NCBI GenBank assembly: GCA_025350685.1
Contig: JANXXK010000135.1
Coordinates: 1-41,103 of the forward strand
Direction: 5' to 3'
Length of the DNA stretch: 41,103 bases
Source of the DNA: Alphaproteobacteria bacterium
GTDB lineage: Bacteria; Pseudomonadota; Alphaproteobacteria; Caulobacterales; Caulobacteraceae
Shown: one piece after another, positions 26,442 through 35,341 of the stretch
Position numbering within the stretch: the first letter of the stretch is position 1
Layout of the letters: every line of letters starts with the position of its first letter
The notes under the pieces: model-generated
Database searches by the model: none
What the model was told of the DNA's origin: nothing
Seen by the model: only the letters and a program-made list of their open reading frames with translations
Program-made: the position numbers and the translations under genes

Positions 26442-26936
26442 ATGCAATACGATCTGCTCAAGATTCTCATCGCCGACGACAATCGCTACACGCGGCTTCT
26501 CCTCTCGGAGATTCTCGCCGCCGTGGGCGTGCGGCGCATCTACGAAGCCGCCGACGGCGCGGAGGGCCTCAAGCGCATGGCCGACCACCCGGTCGATGTG
26601 GTGATCACCGACCTGTCGATGGAGCCGATGGACGGCATCGACTTTGTCCGCCTGCTGCGCACCTCGCCGGACAGCCCAAACCAGTTCGCCCCGGTGATCA
26701 TGGTCACCGGCCACTCCACCTTGGCCCGTGTCCGCGAGGCGCGCGACGCCGGGGTGAGCGAGTTCCTGGCCAAGCCGTTCAACGCCCGCGCGGTGATCCA
26801 GCGACTGCACTGGGCGATCGAACGCCCTCGCCCCTTCGTGCAGCGCGACGACTTCACCGGCCCCGACCGCCGCCGACGCGTCGACCCGGGCTTTCGCGGC
26901 CCGGGACGCCGGCCCACCGACGGCGGGGGTTCCTAG
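26442..26936 (+). CDS. Single-domain response regulator with basic C-terminal tail
   Basis: A 164-residue protein. The receiver domain has the acidic pair Asp12-Asp13, the phosphorylated Asp57 (VITDLSM), Thr89 (MVTGHS) and Lys111 (LAKPF). There is no output domain; a tail of about 45 residues rich in Arg and Pro follows (TGPDRRRRVDPGFRGPGRRP), which is typical of stand-alone alphaproteobacterial receivers. No histidine kinase lies nearby, so it belongs to a phosphorelay encoded elsewhere. Confidence 0.92.
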   Translation: MQYDLLKILIADDNRYTRLLLSEILAAVGVRRIYEAADGAEGLKRMADHPVDVVITDLSMEPMDGIDFVRLLRTSPDSPNQFAPVIMVTGHSTLARVREARDAGVSEFLAKPFNARAVIQRLHWAIERPRPFVQRDDFTGPDRRRRVDPGFRGPGRRPTDGGGS

Positions 26937-26945
26937 AGGGCCCCC

Positions 26946-27080
26946 GGGGACACGGTGACAGTGCACTCAACTCGCACCAGCCGAGCGTGAGGCTTTCGAA
27001 GCCATCGAGTTACGGGGAACGTCACCGTCCATAGCTGAAAGCCGCGCTCAGGGGGTTCCTCACGCGCGTTTGCCGCGCGC
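26946..27080. repeat. Nested inverted-repeat element (structured RNA or mobile palindrome)
   Basis: GGAC-AC-GGTGAC (26948-26959) pairs with GTCACCGTCC (27021-27030), a 10-bp stem with a 2-base bulge. Inside it AACTCG (26969-26974) pairs with CGAGTT (27006-27011), and inside that GGCTT-TCG-AAGCC (26991-27003) forms a hairpin. GCGCG-TTTGC-CGCGC (27064-27078) forms another. On the minus strand the region is open and reads LWTVTFPVTRWLRKPHARL, a string I recall as recurring in small hypothetical proteins of many proteobacteria. That suggests conserved DNA or RNA rather than a real protein. It fills the gap between the response regulator and the aspartic protease-like gene. Confidence 0.6.
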
Positions 27081-27242
27081 AGGGCGGCCGCGTTGACCAG
27101 GCGCTCCTGTTTTTCGGCCGGGGCCAAAGGCGGCTAGGCCTCGCACGCTATCGCGGCCTACCCTTCGGCTGCGGGGCGCCGTCCTGGCTCACCGCAAAGC
27201 CTGGCCAGGCGCCCACGAACCCGCAACGGCCGGAGACGACCC

Positions 27243-28139
27243 ATGACCCCTTGCGCCCTCATGCTGGCGGCGGTGCTGGCCGCCGCATCGCCGAACGATC
27301 AGCCCGGCGCCGGGCCGGTCACCTCCGACCCGCGCCACCCGCATGACGTCACCGGGCCGGGCGCGATCCTGCCCATGACGCTGACCCGCGGCATGCCAAC
27401 GCTCGAGCTGATGATCGACGGCAAGGGCCCCTTCCAGGTGGCGTTCGACACTGGGGCGCCGGAAGGCCCGGACCTGTCCGAGCGGGTGGTTCAGGCGCTT
27501 GGCCTGCGGCGCAGCGGCCAGGCGGTGACCGGCGACCCCAGCGGCAAGAACGATGCTGTCGCGCCGCTCTACCGCATCGGCGACCTGGCGTTTGGCGGGG
27601 TGCACGCGAGGGGATGGGACGCCACCGCCGGCGCCGCGCCCGCGGGTCTGGAGGCCATCGACGCGGTGGTCGGCCTTGGGGCGTTCGACGGCTATGTGGT
27701 CACGCTGGACTATGCCGCGGGCCGGTTCACCCTGGCGCGCGGGGCCCTGCCCGCCGCGGACGGCAAGCACGTCTTCGCCTACCGTGGCGACATTCCGCAC
27801 GTCCCGCTGACCATCGAGGGCCGCACGATCGACGCCCATCTCGACACCGGCAACATCGCCCACGGGGTGATCGTGCCGACCGCCGTCGCGAAGGGACTGA
27901 AACGGACGGCGCAGACCAAGCTGATCGGCGAAGCGCGCACCGTGAGCAACACCATGAAGATCTTCAGCACGCCGGTGGAAGGGCCCCTTCGGGTGGGATC
28001 GACGCAGCTGAACGCGACGGACGTCGCCTATCCCGCGCTGATCCCGTTGGCCAACGTCGGCTCCCTGGCCCTGACCGGCGCCGTCGTGCAGATCGACCCG
28101 GCTCATCATCGCGTGGCGTTGCGGGCTGGGCCTGGGTGA
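27243..28139 (+). CDS. Exported retropepsin/pepsin-like aspartic protease-like protein
   Basis: A 298-residue protein with a short signal peptide (MTPCALMLAAVLAAAS). It has two DTG motifs in two similar halves: FDTG (Asp69) and LDTG (Asp201), each with a following hydrophobic-Gly strand. This is the two-lobed arrangement of aspartic proteases of clan AA; both catalytic Asp are present, so activity is possible. Similar exported proteins in alphaproteobacteria are uncharacterised. It lies before the gcv riboswitch with 142 bases between. Confidence 0.85.
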   Translation: MTPCALMLAAVLAAASPNDQPGAGPVTSDPRHPHDVTGPGAILPMTLTRGMPTLELMIDGKGPFQVAFDTGAPEGPDLSERVVQALGLRRSGQAVTGDPSGKNDAVAPLYRIGDLAFGGVHARGWDATAGAAPAGLEAIDAVVGLGAFDGYVVTLDYAAGRFTLARGALPAADGKHVFAYRGDIPHVPLTIEGRTIDAHLDTGNIAHGVIVPTAVAKGLKRTAQTKLIGEARTVSNTMKIFSTPVEGPLRVGSTQLNATDVAYPALIPLANVGSLALTGAVVQIDPAHHRVALRAGPG

Positions 28140-28281
28140 GTGGATTCGAGCCCGCAAGAGTCGCCGAATGGGCCAGAGACCGAGGCTCCCGCCGTTCGAG
28201 GTCGAGCCGAAGACGAGCCGCCACTCAAACGCCCACCCTCCCCATTGACTCCCCGCCCCGCCTCCCGCATCCCTCACGCCA

Positions 28282-28494
28282 ACTCTCGCGGGAGAGATCG
28301 GGCTTCGATTCCAGCTTGGAAAACGGGTCCGGAGCCGAAGGCGCAACCGCCCCGGAAACGCTCAGGCAAAAGGACCGCGACGGGCTGATGCACGCTGGAA
28401 AGTAGCGGCGCGAAAGCGACGCTCGCCGAAGGAGCAGGGGGTCGGCGGGGTCAACCGCCACCCGAAATCTCTCAGGCCCTAAGGACAGCGGGGG
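28282..28494 (+). ncRNA. Tandem glycine riboswitch
   Basis: Two consecutive aptamers with the conserved glycine riboswitch cores. Aptamer 1 has GGGAGAGA (28290-28297), GCCGAAGGCGCAA (28334-28346) and CTCAGGCAAAAGGAC (28361-28375). Aptamer 2 has GCCGAAGGAGCA (28425-28436) and CTCTCAGGCCCTAAGGAC (28470-28487). It lies directly upstream of gcvT, as in other proteobacteria where glycine binding turns on the cleavage system. This stretch and its flanks fill the 414-base gap between 28140 and 28553. Confidence 0.95.
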
Positions 28495-28502
28495 CGCGGG
28501 AA

Positions 28503-28522
28503 GGCCAGGGTTGCCCCTGGCC
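28503..28522 (+). promoter_or_regulatory. Hairpin between riboswitch and gcvT, probable expression platform
   Basis: GGCCAGGG (28503-28510) pairs perfectly with CCCTGGCC (28515-28522) around a 4-base loop. No T-run follows, so a transcription terminator is not evident; control of translation or Rho access is more likely. The ribosome site of gcvT (CGGAG at 28541-28545) lies about 20 bases downstream. Confidence 0.55.
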
Positions 28523-28553
28523 GACCGCCCCATTGTCAGCCGGAGTCGCCCCG

Positions 28554-29675
28554 TTGTCCGCCCCCACTGAAGGCCCGTTGAAGACCACCCCGTTGCACGC
28601 GGCGCACATCGCTGCGGGCGCGCGGATGGTTCCGTTCGCGGGCTATGACATGCCGGTGCAGTACCCCGAGGGCGTGCTGAAGGAGCACCTGTGGTGCCGT
28701 GAGCACGCGGGGCTGTTCGACGTGTCGCACATGGGCCAGGCGCGGTTGCGTGGGGTGGCGCCGCTGTCCGCCTTTGAGGAGATGGTTCCTGGCGACTTCA
28801 TTGGGCTGAAGCCGGGGCGGCAGAAATACTCCGTGCTGCTGAACCGCGCGGGCGGGATCGTCGACGACCTGATGGCGGGCAGGCCAGATGACGACGGGCT
28901 GTTCGTGGTGGTCAACGGGGCCTGCAAGGACAACGACTTCGCGGTGATCGCCGAGGAGCTGGGCGGCCAGGTGAAGATCGAGCGGCTGGAGAACCGGGCG
29001 CTGCTGGCGCTGCAGGGACCGGAAGCCGCCGCGGTGATGGGCGACCTCTGCCCCGCCGTCGCCGGCATGGTGTTCATGGACGTCCGCGCACTGGCCGGTT
29101 TCGGAACCGACCTGATCGTCTCGCGCAGCGGCTACACCGGCGAGGACGGCTATGAGATCTCCATGCCGGCCGCCGAGGCGGCGCGGATCTGGACCGCGCT
29201 CACCGCCGATCCGCGGGTGAAGCCCATTGGCCTGGGCGCCCGCGACAGCCTGCGCCTGGAGGCCGGCCTGCCGCTCTATGGCCACGACCTGGACGAAACG
29301 GTGAGCCCGGTCGAGGGCGACCTGACCTTCGCCATCAACAAGAACCGCCGCGAGCAGCGGGACTTCCCGGGCGCCGCGCGGATCATCAAGGAGCTCGCCG
29401 AAGGGCCCACCCGCATCCGCGTGGCGTTGCGGGTGGTGGAAGGCGCGCCGGCGCGGGAGGGCGCCGAGATTGCCGATGCGGCCGGCGCGGTGATCGGCAT
29501 CGTCACCTCCGGCGGCTATTCGCCGATCCTGAAGGGCGGCATCGCGCTGGGCTTCGTGGGCCCGGCGCACGCGGCCGTCGGAACCCGGCTCAAGGTCATC
29601 GTCCGCGGCAAGGCCCAGGCGGCCGAGGTCGTGAAGGCGCCGTTCGTGCCGCATCGGTATGTGCGGAAGTTGTGA
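28554..29675 (+). CDS. gcvT: Glycine cleavage system T protein (aminomethyltransferase)
   Basis: A 373-residue protein from a TTG at 28554, chosen because CGGAG lies 8 bases upstream; a TTG at 28533 in the same frame has no ribosome site. It moves the methylene group of the H-protein aminomethyl-lipoyl arm to tetrahydrofolate and frees ammonia. Typical T-protein segments are TTPLHAAHIAAGARMVPFAG, FDVSHMGQ, SRSGYTGEDGYEI and GLGARDSLRLEAGLPLYGHD. Controlled by the glycine riboswitch directly upstream. Confidence 0.96.
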   Translation: MSAPTEGPLKTTPLHAAHIAAGARMVPFAGYDMPVQYPEGVLKEHLWCREHAGLFDVSHMGQARLRGVAPLSAFEEMVPGDFIGLKPGRQKYSVLLNRAGGIVDDLMAGRPDDDGLFVVVNGACKDNDFAVIAEELGGQVKIERLENRALLALQGPEAAAVMGDLCPAVAGMVFMDVRALAGFGTDLIVSRSGYTGEDGYEISMPAAEAARIWTALTADPRVKPIGLGARDSLRLEAGLPLYGHDLDETVSPVEGDLTFAINKNRREQRDFPGAARIIKELAEGPTRIRVALRVVEGAPAREGAEIADAAGAVIGIVTSGGYSPILKGGIALGFVGPAHAAVGTRLKVIVRGKAQAAEVVKAPFVPHRYVRKL

Positions 29676-29713
29676 GCCGATGAACCTCCGTCGCGCGTCA
29701 GCGCCGCAAATTC

Positions 29714-29788
29714 GAACCGCGGAGATCGCAGAGATACACGGAGGGCGCGGCCGCGACTCTCTGCGTAGCTCTGCGATCTCCGCGGTTC
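29714..29788. repeat. Long palindromic repeat between gcvT and gcvH
   Basis: A 20-bp perfect inverted repeat (29714-29733 and 29769-29788; arms start GAACCGCGGAGATC) with the inner 35 bases also mostly paired down to a CGCGGCCGCG centre, so nearly the whole 75 bases fold as one hairpin. It sits inside the gcv transcript, between gcvT and gcvH. It differs in sequence from the CCGG-type repeats elsewhere in the window, so it is a second repeat family. Confidence 0.9.
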
Positions 29789-29838
29789 AAACCAACGGCG
29801 CCTGCGGCGCCCACCCCCTTCGCTAGGAGAGACCCCTC

Positions 29839-30204
29839 ATGCGCTTCACCAAGGATCACGAATGGGTCGAGGTCGACGGCGACGTCGCCACCATCGGCAT
29901 CACCGCCTACGCGGCCGAGCAGCTGGGCGACGTGGTGTTCGTCGAGACGCCGGATGTCGGCAAGACGGTGAAGGCCGGCGACGGCTTCGCGGTGGTCGAG
30001 AGCGTCAAGGCCGCGTCCGATGTCTATGCGCCGATCTCGGGCGAGGTGGTGGCGGCCAACGCCGCGCTCAGCGACGCGCCGGAGACGGTGAACGCCGCCC
30101 CCGAAGCCGCCGGCTGGTTCGCCAAGGTCAAGCTCGCCAACCCCGCCGAGGTCGACGCCCTGATGGATCGCCACGCTTACGAGGAATACCTCGCCACCCT
30201 CTAA
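29839..30204 (+). CDS. gcvH: Glycine cleavage system H protein
   Basis: A 121-residue protein of normal length. It carries the lipoyl arm that shuttles the aminomethyl group between the P, T and L proteins. Lys57 in ESVKAASD is the lipoylation site, and YEEYL at the end is a typical H-protein ending. The ATG at 29839 follows AGGAGAG. Palindromic repeats lie on both sides. Confidence 0.97.
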   Translation: MRFTKDHEWVEVDGDVATIGITAYAAEQLGDVVFVETPDVGKTVKAGDGFAVVESVKAASDVYAPISGEVVAANAALSDAPETVNAAPEAAGWFAKVKLANPAEVDALMDRHAYEEYLATL

Positions 30205-30206
30205 CC

Positions 30207-30313
30207 CGCTCGTCCCGGCGAAAGCCGGGACCCAAGCCGAGTCAGCCGTCCTGTCCGCCACATCGCATCATCATCAAGCCCCGCATGGGTCCCGGCTTTC
30301 GCCGGGATGAGCG
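30207..30313. repeat. Palindromic repeat pair (REP/BIME-like) between gcvH and gcvPA
   Basis: Two inverted 28-base units, 30207-30234 and 30286-30313, match as reverse complements at 27 of 28 positions. Each forms its own hairpin: GTCCCGGC-GAAA-GCCGGGAC in the left unit, with a GNRA tetraloop. It lies inside the gcv operon and ends 13 bases before the gcvPA start, close to its ribosome site. Confidence 0.9.
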
Positions 30314-30326
30314 GAGAGTAGAGCAC

Positions 30327-31667
30327 ATGAGATACCTGCCCCTGACCCCCGACGACCGCGCGCAGATGCTGAGCGTGATCGGTGCGCCTGACATCGAGGC
30401 GCTGTTCGCCGACGTGCCGTCCGCGGCGCGGGTGACCGAGCTCTTCAATTTGCCGCTGCACGCCGGCGAGCTGGAGGTGGAGCGCGAGCTTGTCAGCCTG
30501 GCGGCGCGGAACCGGCCGGCCGGCGCGGGGCCGTTCTTCTGCGGGGCCGGCGCCTATCGCCACCACGTGCCGGCGAGCGTCGACCACATCATCCAGCGCA
30601 GCGAATTCCTGACCAGCTACACGCCCTACCAGCCGGAGATCGCCCAGGGCACGCTACAGGTGCTGTTCGAGTTCCAGAGCCAGGTGGCGGCGCTGACCGG
30701 GCTCGATGTGGCCAATGCGTCGATGTACGACGGGTCCACGGCCTGCGCGGAAGCGGTGATGATGGCCAAGCGCGTCACCCGCCGGGAGAAGGCGATCCTG
30801 TCGGGCGGCGTCCACCCGCACTACGCCGCGGTCACCCAGACCATCGCCCACGCCGAGGGCATGGAGATCGTGCGTCAGAAGGCGGCCATTGACGCCGAGG
30901 CCGATGTGATCGCGGCGATCGACTCCACGGTGGCCTGCGTGGTTGTGCAGACGCCGAACGTCTTCGGCGTGGTCACCGACGTCACGCGCATCGCCGAGGC
31001 GGCGCATGCGGCGGGCGCCCTGCTGATCGTGGTGACCACCGAGGCGGTATCGTTCGGCCTGTTGAAGTCGCCGAGCGAGAGGGGGGCCGATATCGCCGTG
31101 GCCGAGGGCCAGTCGATCGGCAATGCGCTGAACTATGGCGGCCCCTACGTGGGGCTGTTCGCCTGCCGCGAAAAACTGGTGCGGCAGATGCCGGGGCGGC
31201 TCTGCGGCGAGACTGTGGATGCCGACGGTCGGCGCGGCTACGTGCTGACGCTGTCGACCCGCGAGCAGCACATCCGCCGCGAGAAGGCGACGAGCAACAT
31301 CTGCACCAACTCCGGGCTCTGCGCGCTGGCCTTCACCATCCACCTTTCGCTGCTGGGCGAAGTGGGGCTGCGCCAGCTGGCGGCCCTGAACCACAGCCGC
31401 GCGCGGGACATGGCCGGGGCGCTGAAGAGCGCGGGCGTCGAGGTCCTCACACCCCGCTTCTTCAACGAGATCGCCGTTCGCGTCCCAGACGCTTCGGCCG
31501 CTGTCGAAGCGTTGCTGGCCGACGGGATCGTCGCCGGCGTGCCCTATTCCCGGCTCGACCCGCACGCGGGCCTGGACGACGTGCTGCTGCTGGCGGCGAC
31601 CGAGACCACGACGTCCGAGGACATCACGGCCTTGGCTGCGGCTCTCAAGAGGAGGGCCGGCCGATGA
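30327..31667 (+). CDS. gcvPA: Glycine dehydrogenase (decarboxylating), subunit 1
   Basis: A 446-residue protein starting [19 protein letters not shown], with GGAGAG upstream. It is the N-terminal half of the split P protein, which with GcvPB decarboxylates glycine using pyridoxal phosphate. Characteristic segments are [33 protein letters not shown] and [11 protein letters not shown]-like [14 protein letters not shown]. Its stop overlaps the gcvPB start (ATGA). Confidence 0.96.
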   Translation: MRYLPLTPDDRAQMLSVIGAPDIEALFADVPSAARVTELFNLPLHAGELEVERELVSLAARNRPAGAGPFFCGAGAYRHHVPASVDHIIQRSEFLTSYTPYQPEIAQGTLQVLFEFQSQVAALTGLDVANASMYDGSTACAEAVMMAKRVTRREKAILSGGVHPHYAAVTQTIAHAEGMEIVRQKAAIDAEADVIAAIDSTVACVVVQTPNVFGVVTDVTRIAEAAHAAGALLIVVTTEAVSFGLLKSPSERGADIAVAEGQSIGNALNYGGPYVGLFACREKLVRQMPGRLCGETVDADGRRGYVLTLSTREQHIRREKATSNICTNSGLCALAFTIHLSLLGEVGLRQLAALNHSRARDMAGALKSAGVEVLTPRFFNEIAVRVPDASAAVEALLADGIVAGVPYSRLDPHAGLDDVLLLAATETTTSEDITALAAALKRRAGR

Positions 31668-33253
31668 CCATGAACAATGTGGGCCGGCCCACGGGGCCCG
31701 GCGCCGGCGGCGCTACTGCGGGCCACGCCTCGCTGACCGGCGGCCGCGGCCTCTTGCAGGACGAGCCGCTGCTGTTCGAGCTCGGCGGCTGGGACAAGAC
31801 CGGCGTCGACTTCGATTCGGCCGAGCACGATGCCTCGGACCTCGGCGACCTGGTCCGCACGGCGGCGATCGGCCTGGCCGGCCTCTCCGAGCCGGAGACG
31901 ATGCGCCACTATGTGCGGCTCTCGCAGAAGAACCACGCCATCGACCTGGCGCTCTATCCGCTGGGTTCGTGCACGATGAAGCACAATCCTAGGCTCAACG
32001 AGAAGATGGCCCGCCTCGCCGGCTTCGCCGACCTGCACCCGTTGGCGCCGGTCTCGACGGCCCAGGGCGCGCTGGAGCTGATCGACCGCCTGGCCCACTG
32101 GCTGAAGACGCTCACCGGCATGCCGGCCGTGGCCATGACGCCCAAGGCCGGGGCGCATGGCGAGCTCTGCGGCCTGCTCTGCATCAAGGCCGCGCACGAG
32201 GCTGCCGGCCAGGGCCACCGCCGCACGGTGCTGGTCCCGACCTCGGCCCACGGCACCAACCCGGCCACCGCCGCCTTCGTCGGCTATTCGGTGACCGAGA
32301 TCGCCCAGACCGCCGACGGCCGCGTCGACCTGGCCGACCTGGAAGCCAAGCTCGGCGACCATGTCGCGGCGATCATGGTGACCAACCCGAACACCTGCGG
32401 CCTCTTCGAACGCGACGTGATCGAGATCGCGCGCATATCGCACGCGCACGGGGCGTATTTTTACTGCGACGGGGCCAACTTCAACGCCATCGTCGGCCGG
32501 GTGCGGCCCGGCGACCTGGGCGTCGACGCCATGCACATCAACCTGCACAAGACCTTCTCGACGCCGCACGGCGGCGGCGGGCCGGGCGCAGGGCCGGTGG
32601 TGCTGTCGGAAGCGCTGGCGAAGTTCGCGCCCGCGCCGTGGGTCGTCCACGACGGGACGGGGCTGAAGCTGGTCGAGGAAGCGGCGGGTGAGGCCGCCCA
32701 GGCGTTCGGCCGGATGTGCGCCTTCCAGGGGCAGATGGGCATGTTCGTCCGCGCCTATGCCTATATGCGCAGCCACGGCGCCGACGGCCTGCGCCAGGTG
32801 GCCGAGGACGCGGTGCTGAACGCCAACTATATCAAGGCCCGCCTGTCGGCCGAGATGACGCCCGCCTTCCCCGACGGGCCGTGCATGCACGAGGCGCTGT
32901 TCGACGACAGCTGGCTGGAGGGCACCGGGATCACCACGCTCGACTTCGCCAAGGCGATGATCGACGAGGGCTTCCACCCGATGACCATGTACTTCCCGCT
33001 GGTGGTGCATGGCGCGATGCTGATCGAGCCGACCGAGACCGAACCGAAGCGCGAACTGGACCGGTTCTGCGATGCGCTGCTGGCGCTGGCCAGGGCAGCG
33101 AAGGCCGGCGACGCCGCGCGGTTCACCGGCGCGCCGTACCTCGCGCCCCTGCGGCGGCTGGACGAAACGCTCGCCGCGCGGAAGCCTAAACTGACGTGGC
33201 GCCCAGACCCGCCAGCGCTTTCAGAGGAAAGGGCACAAGTCTTGGCTTCTTGA
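31664..33253 (+). CDS. gcvPB: Glycine dehydrogenase (decarboxylating), subunit 2
   Basis: A 529-residue protein, the C-terminal half of the split P protein. The pyridoxal phosphate Lys is in [33 protein letters not shown] and [16 protein letters not shown] are strongly conserved in this subunit. The first 20 or so residues ([17 protein letters not shown]) are longer and more Gly-rich than usual; a start further in is not excluded, but the ATGA overlap with gcvPA supports 31664. The T, H and P proteins work with a dihydrolipoyl dehydrogenase encoded elsewhere. Confidence 0.96.
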   Translation: MTMNNVGRPTGPGAGGATAGHASLTGGRGLLQDEPLLFELGGWDKTGVDFDSAEHDASDLGDLVRTAAIGLAGLSEPETMRHYVRLSQKNHAIDLALYPLGSCTMKHNPRLNEKMARLAGFADLHPLAPVSTAQGALELIDRLAHWLKTLTGMPAVAMTPKAGAHGELCGLLCIKAAHEAAGQGHRRTVLVPTSAHGTNPATAAFVGYSVTEIAQTADGRVDLADLEAKLGDHVAAIMVTNPNTCGLFERDVIEIARISHAHGAYFYCDGANFNAIVGRVRPGDLGVDAMHINLHKTFSTPHGGGGPGAGPVVLSEALAKFAPAPWVVHDGTGLKLVEEAAGEAAQAFGRMCAFQGQMGMFVRAYAYMRSHGADGLRQVAEDAVLNANYIKARLSAEMTPAFPDGPCMHEALFDDSWLEGTGITTLDFAKAMIDEGFHPMTMYFPLVVHGAMLIEPTETEPKRELDRFCDALLALARAAKAGDAARFTGAPYLAPLRRLDETLAARKPKLTWRPDPPALSEERAQVLAS

Positions 33254-33256
33254 TGA

Positions 33257-33273
33257 AAGTCCGTGTCGGACTT
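33257..33273 (+). terminator. Hairpin just after gcvPB
   Basis: AAGTCCG-TGT-CGGACTT is a perfect 7-bp-stem hairpin starting 4 bases after the gcvPB stop; GATG and CATC outside it extend the stem past one mismatch. No T-run follows, so it may protect the 3' end or act with Rho rather than be a classic terminator. Confidence 0.5.
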
Positions 33274-33454
33274 GCATCGGGACTGTGGCGCCGGCGCCAT
33301 TGGCGGCCGAATAGGTCGATGTGAGTAAATTTTAACGCGCTGGCGCCTTTACGACTCCTAAGGTCGTTCGCATATCAGGTTTGCACCGCGGGGGTTCGAC
33401 CTCCCCTTGAACCTGCCGCGTGCTTCCAGGTCTTTACTCCCAGTGACTTTCGCC

Positions 33455-33853
33455 ATGCCCTCTCTGCGCGTGCACCGCGCCTCTGACGAGTTTGCCCGCG
33501 AGCTGGCCTCGCGTGTGGCGCGTTGGCTGCTGATCGGGCTGGGGCTGCTGATCATCGCCGCAAGCCTGCCGCTGATGGCGTTCCACGTCGGGCTGCCGTT
33601 CACGGTGATCGGCCTGATGATCGTCCTGCGCAATTCCTTCAAGGCCAAGCGGCAGTTCGTGCGCATGCAACACGCGCACCCGAAGATGGTGTTCCCGCTG
33701 CGCCGGCTGATGCGCCGCGAACCGGAGATCGTCCAGGTGTTCTGGCAGCTCTACCTGCGCGTCGAGCGCCTGGTGCTGCCGAGCCGCATCCGCTTCGCCG
33801 TGAAGAGCCGCCGGTATTTCAAGCGCCGGTTCCGCAAGACCGTAGCGGCCTAG
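33455..33853 (+). CDS. Small membrane protein, PGPGW-like
   Basis: A 132-residue protein starting MPSLRVHRASDEFAREL (ATG at 33455; ribosome site weak). Two membrane helices are packed together (VARWLLIGLGLLIIAASLPLM and GLPFTVIGLMIVL) and the remaining cytoplasmic part is very basic (FKAKRQFVRMQHAHPKM, SRRYFKRRFRKTVAA). The layout is that of PGPGW-type small membrane proteins, though the PGPGW string itself is not present. Function unknown. Confidence 0.72.
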   Translation: MPSLRVHRASDEFARELASRVARWLLIGLGLLIIAASLPLMAFHVGLPFTVIGLMIVLRNSFKAKRQFVRMQHAHPKMVFPLRRLMRREPEIVQVFWQLYLRVERLVLPSRIRFAVKSRRYFKRRFRKTVAA

Positions 33854-33859
33854 CTTTCC

Positions 33860-33981
33860 CGCTCGTCCCGGCGCACGCCTGGATCCATGCGACATGGCAG
33901 AATCGAGAACGCCCCGAGGTTGACCCCGGGGCGCTTTCATTTTCGAACTCAGTTTGGGTCCCGGCTTTCGCCGGGATGAGC
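33860..33981. repeat. Palindromic repeat pair (REP/BIME-like) around a terminator
   Basis: The right unit, TGGGTCCCGGCTTTCG onward (33955-33981), is the same as the right unit at 30286. The left unit (33860-33891) is a decayed inverted copy starting CGCTCGTCCCGGCG. The pair lies between the convergent genes ending at 33853 and 33988, with a terminator hairpin between the units. Confidence 0.82.
33910..33943 (+). terminator. Rho-independent terminator between convergent genes
   Basis: CGCCCCG (33910-33916) pairs with CGGGGCG (33927-33933), followed by CTTTCATTTT. It would stop transcripts of the small membrane protein gene; on the other strand the stem is followed by a weaker T-containing stretch and may also serve the atp operon. 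Confidence 0.7.
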
Positions 33982-33987
33982 TGGGCT

Positions 33988-34479
33988 TTACTGAAGCTTG
34001 CCGGCCAGCTGGCTGATGGCGCTGTCGATCAGCGGGTCGGACTTGGCGCCGGCGATGCGGGCGGTGAGCACCTTCTCGGCGATCTGCGCGGCGAGTTCGC
34101 CGGCGGCGGCCTTCACCTCAGCGGAAGCCTGGGCCTCGGCGGTGGCGATGCGGCGCTCGGCCAGTTGGCCGCGGCGTTCGATCTGCTCGGCCAGGCGCTC
34201 CTGCGCCTCGGCCTGCATCCGCACAGCCTGTTCCTTGGCGTTGGCCAGGATTTCGGCGGACAGCTTCTCTGAGGCCTCTCGGTCGGACTGGATGCGGGCC
34301 AACAGGGCCTGGGCTTCCTCGCGCAGGCGGTTGGCTTCGTCGAGTTGGCTGCGGACCTTGTCGCCCGCGTCGCCGAGGGCCTTCCAGGCGAACTTGTGCA
34401 CGCCGGCGACGACCAGGACGCCCAGGAAGACCACGAAGGCGACGCCGACCCAGAAGTGGGCGTCTCTGAACAGTTCCAT
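33988..34479 (-). CDS. atpF: F0F1 ATP synthase subunit b
   Basis: A 163-residue protein with one N-terminal membrane helix (FWVGVAFVVFLGVLVVAGVH) and a long coiled coil (SQLDEANRLREEAQALLARIQSDREA onward), the stator stalk of the synthase. Last gene of the F0 operon, 5 bases after b'. Confidence 0.94.
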   Translation of the reverse strand: MELFRDAHFWVGVAFVVFLGVLVVAGVHKFAWKALGDAGDKVRSQLDEANRLREEAQALLARIQSDREASEKLSAEILANAKEQAVRMQAEAQERLAEQIERRGQLAERRIATAEAQASAEVKAAAGELAAQIAEKVLTARIAGAKSDPLIDSAISQLAGKLQ

Positions 34480-34484
34480 GGTCG

Positions 34485-35039
34485 TCAGGATCCTCTGGCC
34501 GCGCTGGTCAGCTCTGCGGCGGTGGCGGCCTTGCCGGTGAGCTTGCGGACAATCTGGCCGGCCGCGTCGCCGGCGATGGACGCCACATTGGCCATGGCCG
34601 CGTCGCGGGCCTTGCCGATGCGGGCTTCCGCCTCGGCGCCCTTGGCGGCGAGCTTGGCTTCTTCCGCGGCGAGCTTGGCGGCGACCTCGGCCTGGGCCTT
34701 GGCGCGGGCGTCGGCGGCGACCCGCTGAGCCGCGGCCCGCGCCTGGGCGGTTTCCGCGGCGGCGGCGGCGGCCTGGGCTTCAGCCTCGTCCTTCAGCCGG
34801 CGGGCGTCGGCGATGTCGCCGCTGATCTTGTCTTCACGCGCGTCGATCGTGCCGCCGACCCGTGGGGCCGCGAAGAAGCGGATGAACGCCAGCATCGCGA
34901 CGAAGATGATCAGGAACCAGGCGATCTCGCCTGGCCACCACTGGAACTCCAGCTGGGGCAAGCCGCCCTTGGCCGGTTCCGTCGTGCTTCCCTGGGCTGG
35001 GCTTCCTTGGGCCGTGCTTTCTTGGGTCTGGTCCGCCAT
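34485..35039 (-). CDS. atpG: F0F1 ATP synthase subunit b'
   Basis: A 184-residue protein. A soluble N-terminal extension of about 35 residues rich in Gln, Ser and Thr comes before the membrane helix (GEIAWFLIIFVAMLAFIRFF), followed by an Ala-rich coiled coil. Having both b and b' is the rule in alphaproteobacteria and cyanobacteria. The symbol is also written atpF' or atpX. Confidence 0.93.
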   Translation of the reverse strand: MADQTQESTAQGSPAQGSTTEPAKGGLPQLEFQWWPGEIAWFLIIFVAMLAFIRFFAAPRVGGTIDAREDKISGDIADARRLKDEAEAQAAAAAAETAQARAAAQRVAADARAKAQAEVAAKLAAEEAKLAAKGAEAEARIGKARDAAMANVASIAGDAAGQIVRKLTGKAATAAELTSAARGS

Positions 35040-35068
35040 GGGGCGATCCGTCTCTTACAGAAAGTGGC

Positions 35069-35308
35069 TTAGGAGCCGAACAGGATCAGCAGCGAGACCA
35101 CGAAGGCGAACAGGCCCATGGTTTCGGTCAGCGCCATGCCGAGGAACAGCATGGTCTGCTGGCTGGCGGCGCCGGCCGGATTGCGGATCGCGGCTTGCAG
35201 GTAGTTGCCGAACAGCACGCCGAGGCCGACCCCGGCGCCGATCATGCCCATGGCGGCGAGACCCGCGCCGATCAGCTTGTAGGTGTGAAAGTCCGCAGCG
35301 GCGTTCAT
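35069..35308 (-). CDS. atpE: F0F1 ATP synthase subunit c
   Basis: A 79-residue hairpin of two membrane helices that builds the rotor ring. The first has the Gly repeats GAGLAAMGMIGAGVGLGVLFG, the polar loop is AAIRNPA, and the second carries the proton-binding Glu62 (GMALTETMGLFAFVV). Confidence 0.97.
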   Translation of the reverse strand: MNAAADFHTYKLIGAGLAAMGMIGAGVGLGVLFGNYLQAAIRNPAGAASQQTMLFLGMALTETMGLFAFVVSLLILFGS

Positions 35309-35341
35309 GTCAGGTAGTCCTCTTGCAGATGGCGGTTTCGA

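Noticed and set aside
26933-27127. A 64-codon minus-strand frame (LWTVTFPVTRWLRK type) as a small protein
   Set aside because: The frame lies over nested inverted repeats and has no ribosome site that I can see; a conserved non-coding element explains it better.
28245-28273. TTGACT plus a position 17 bases on as promoter of the gcv operon
   Set aside because: The -35 is good, but no acceptable -10 follows (CATCCC), so it is left out of the feature list.
31544-33010. A 488-codon open frame antisense to gcvPA/gcvPB
   Set aside because: Same GC effect. The sense frame is plainly the glycine dehydrogenase.
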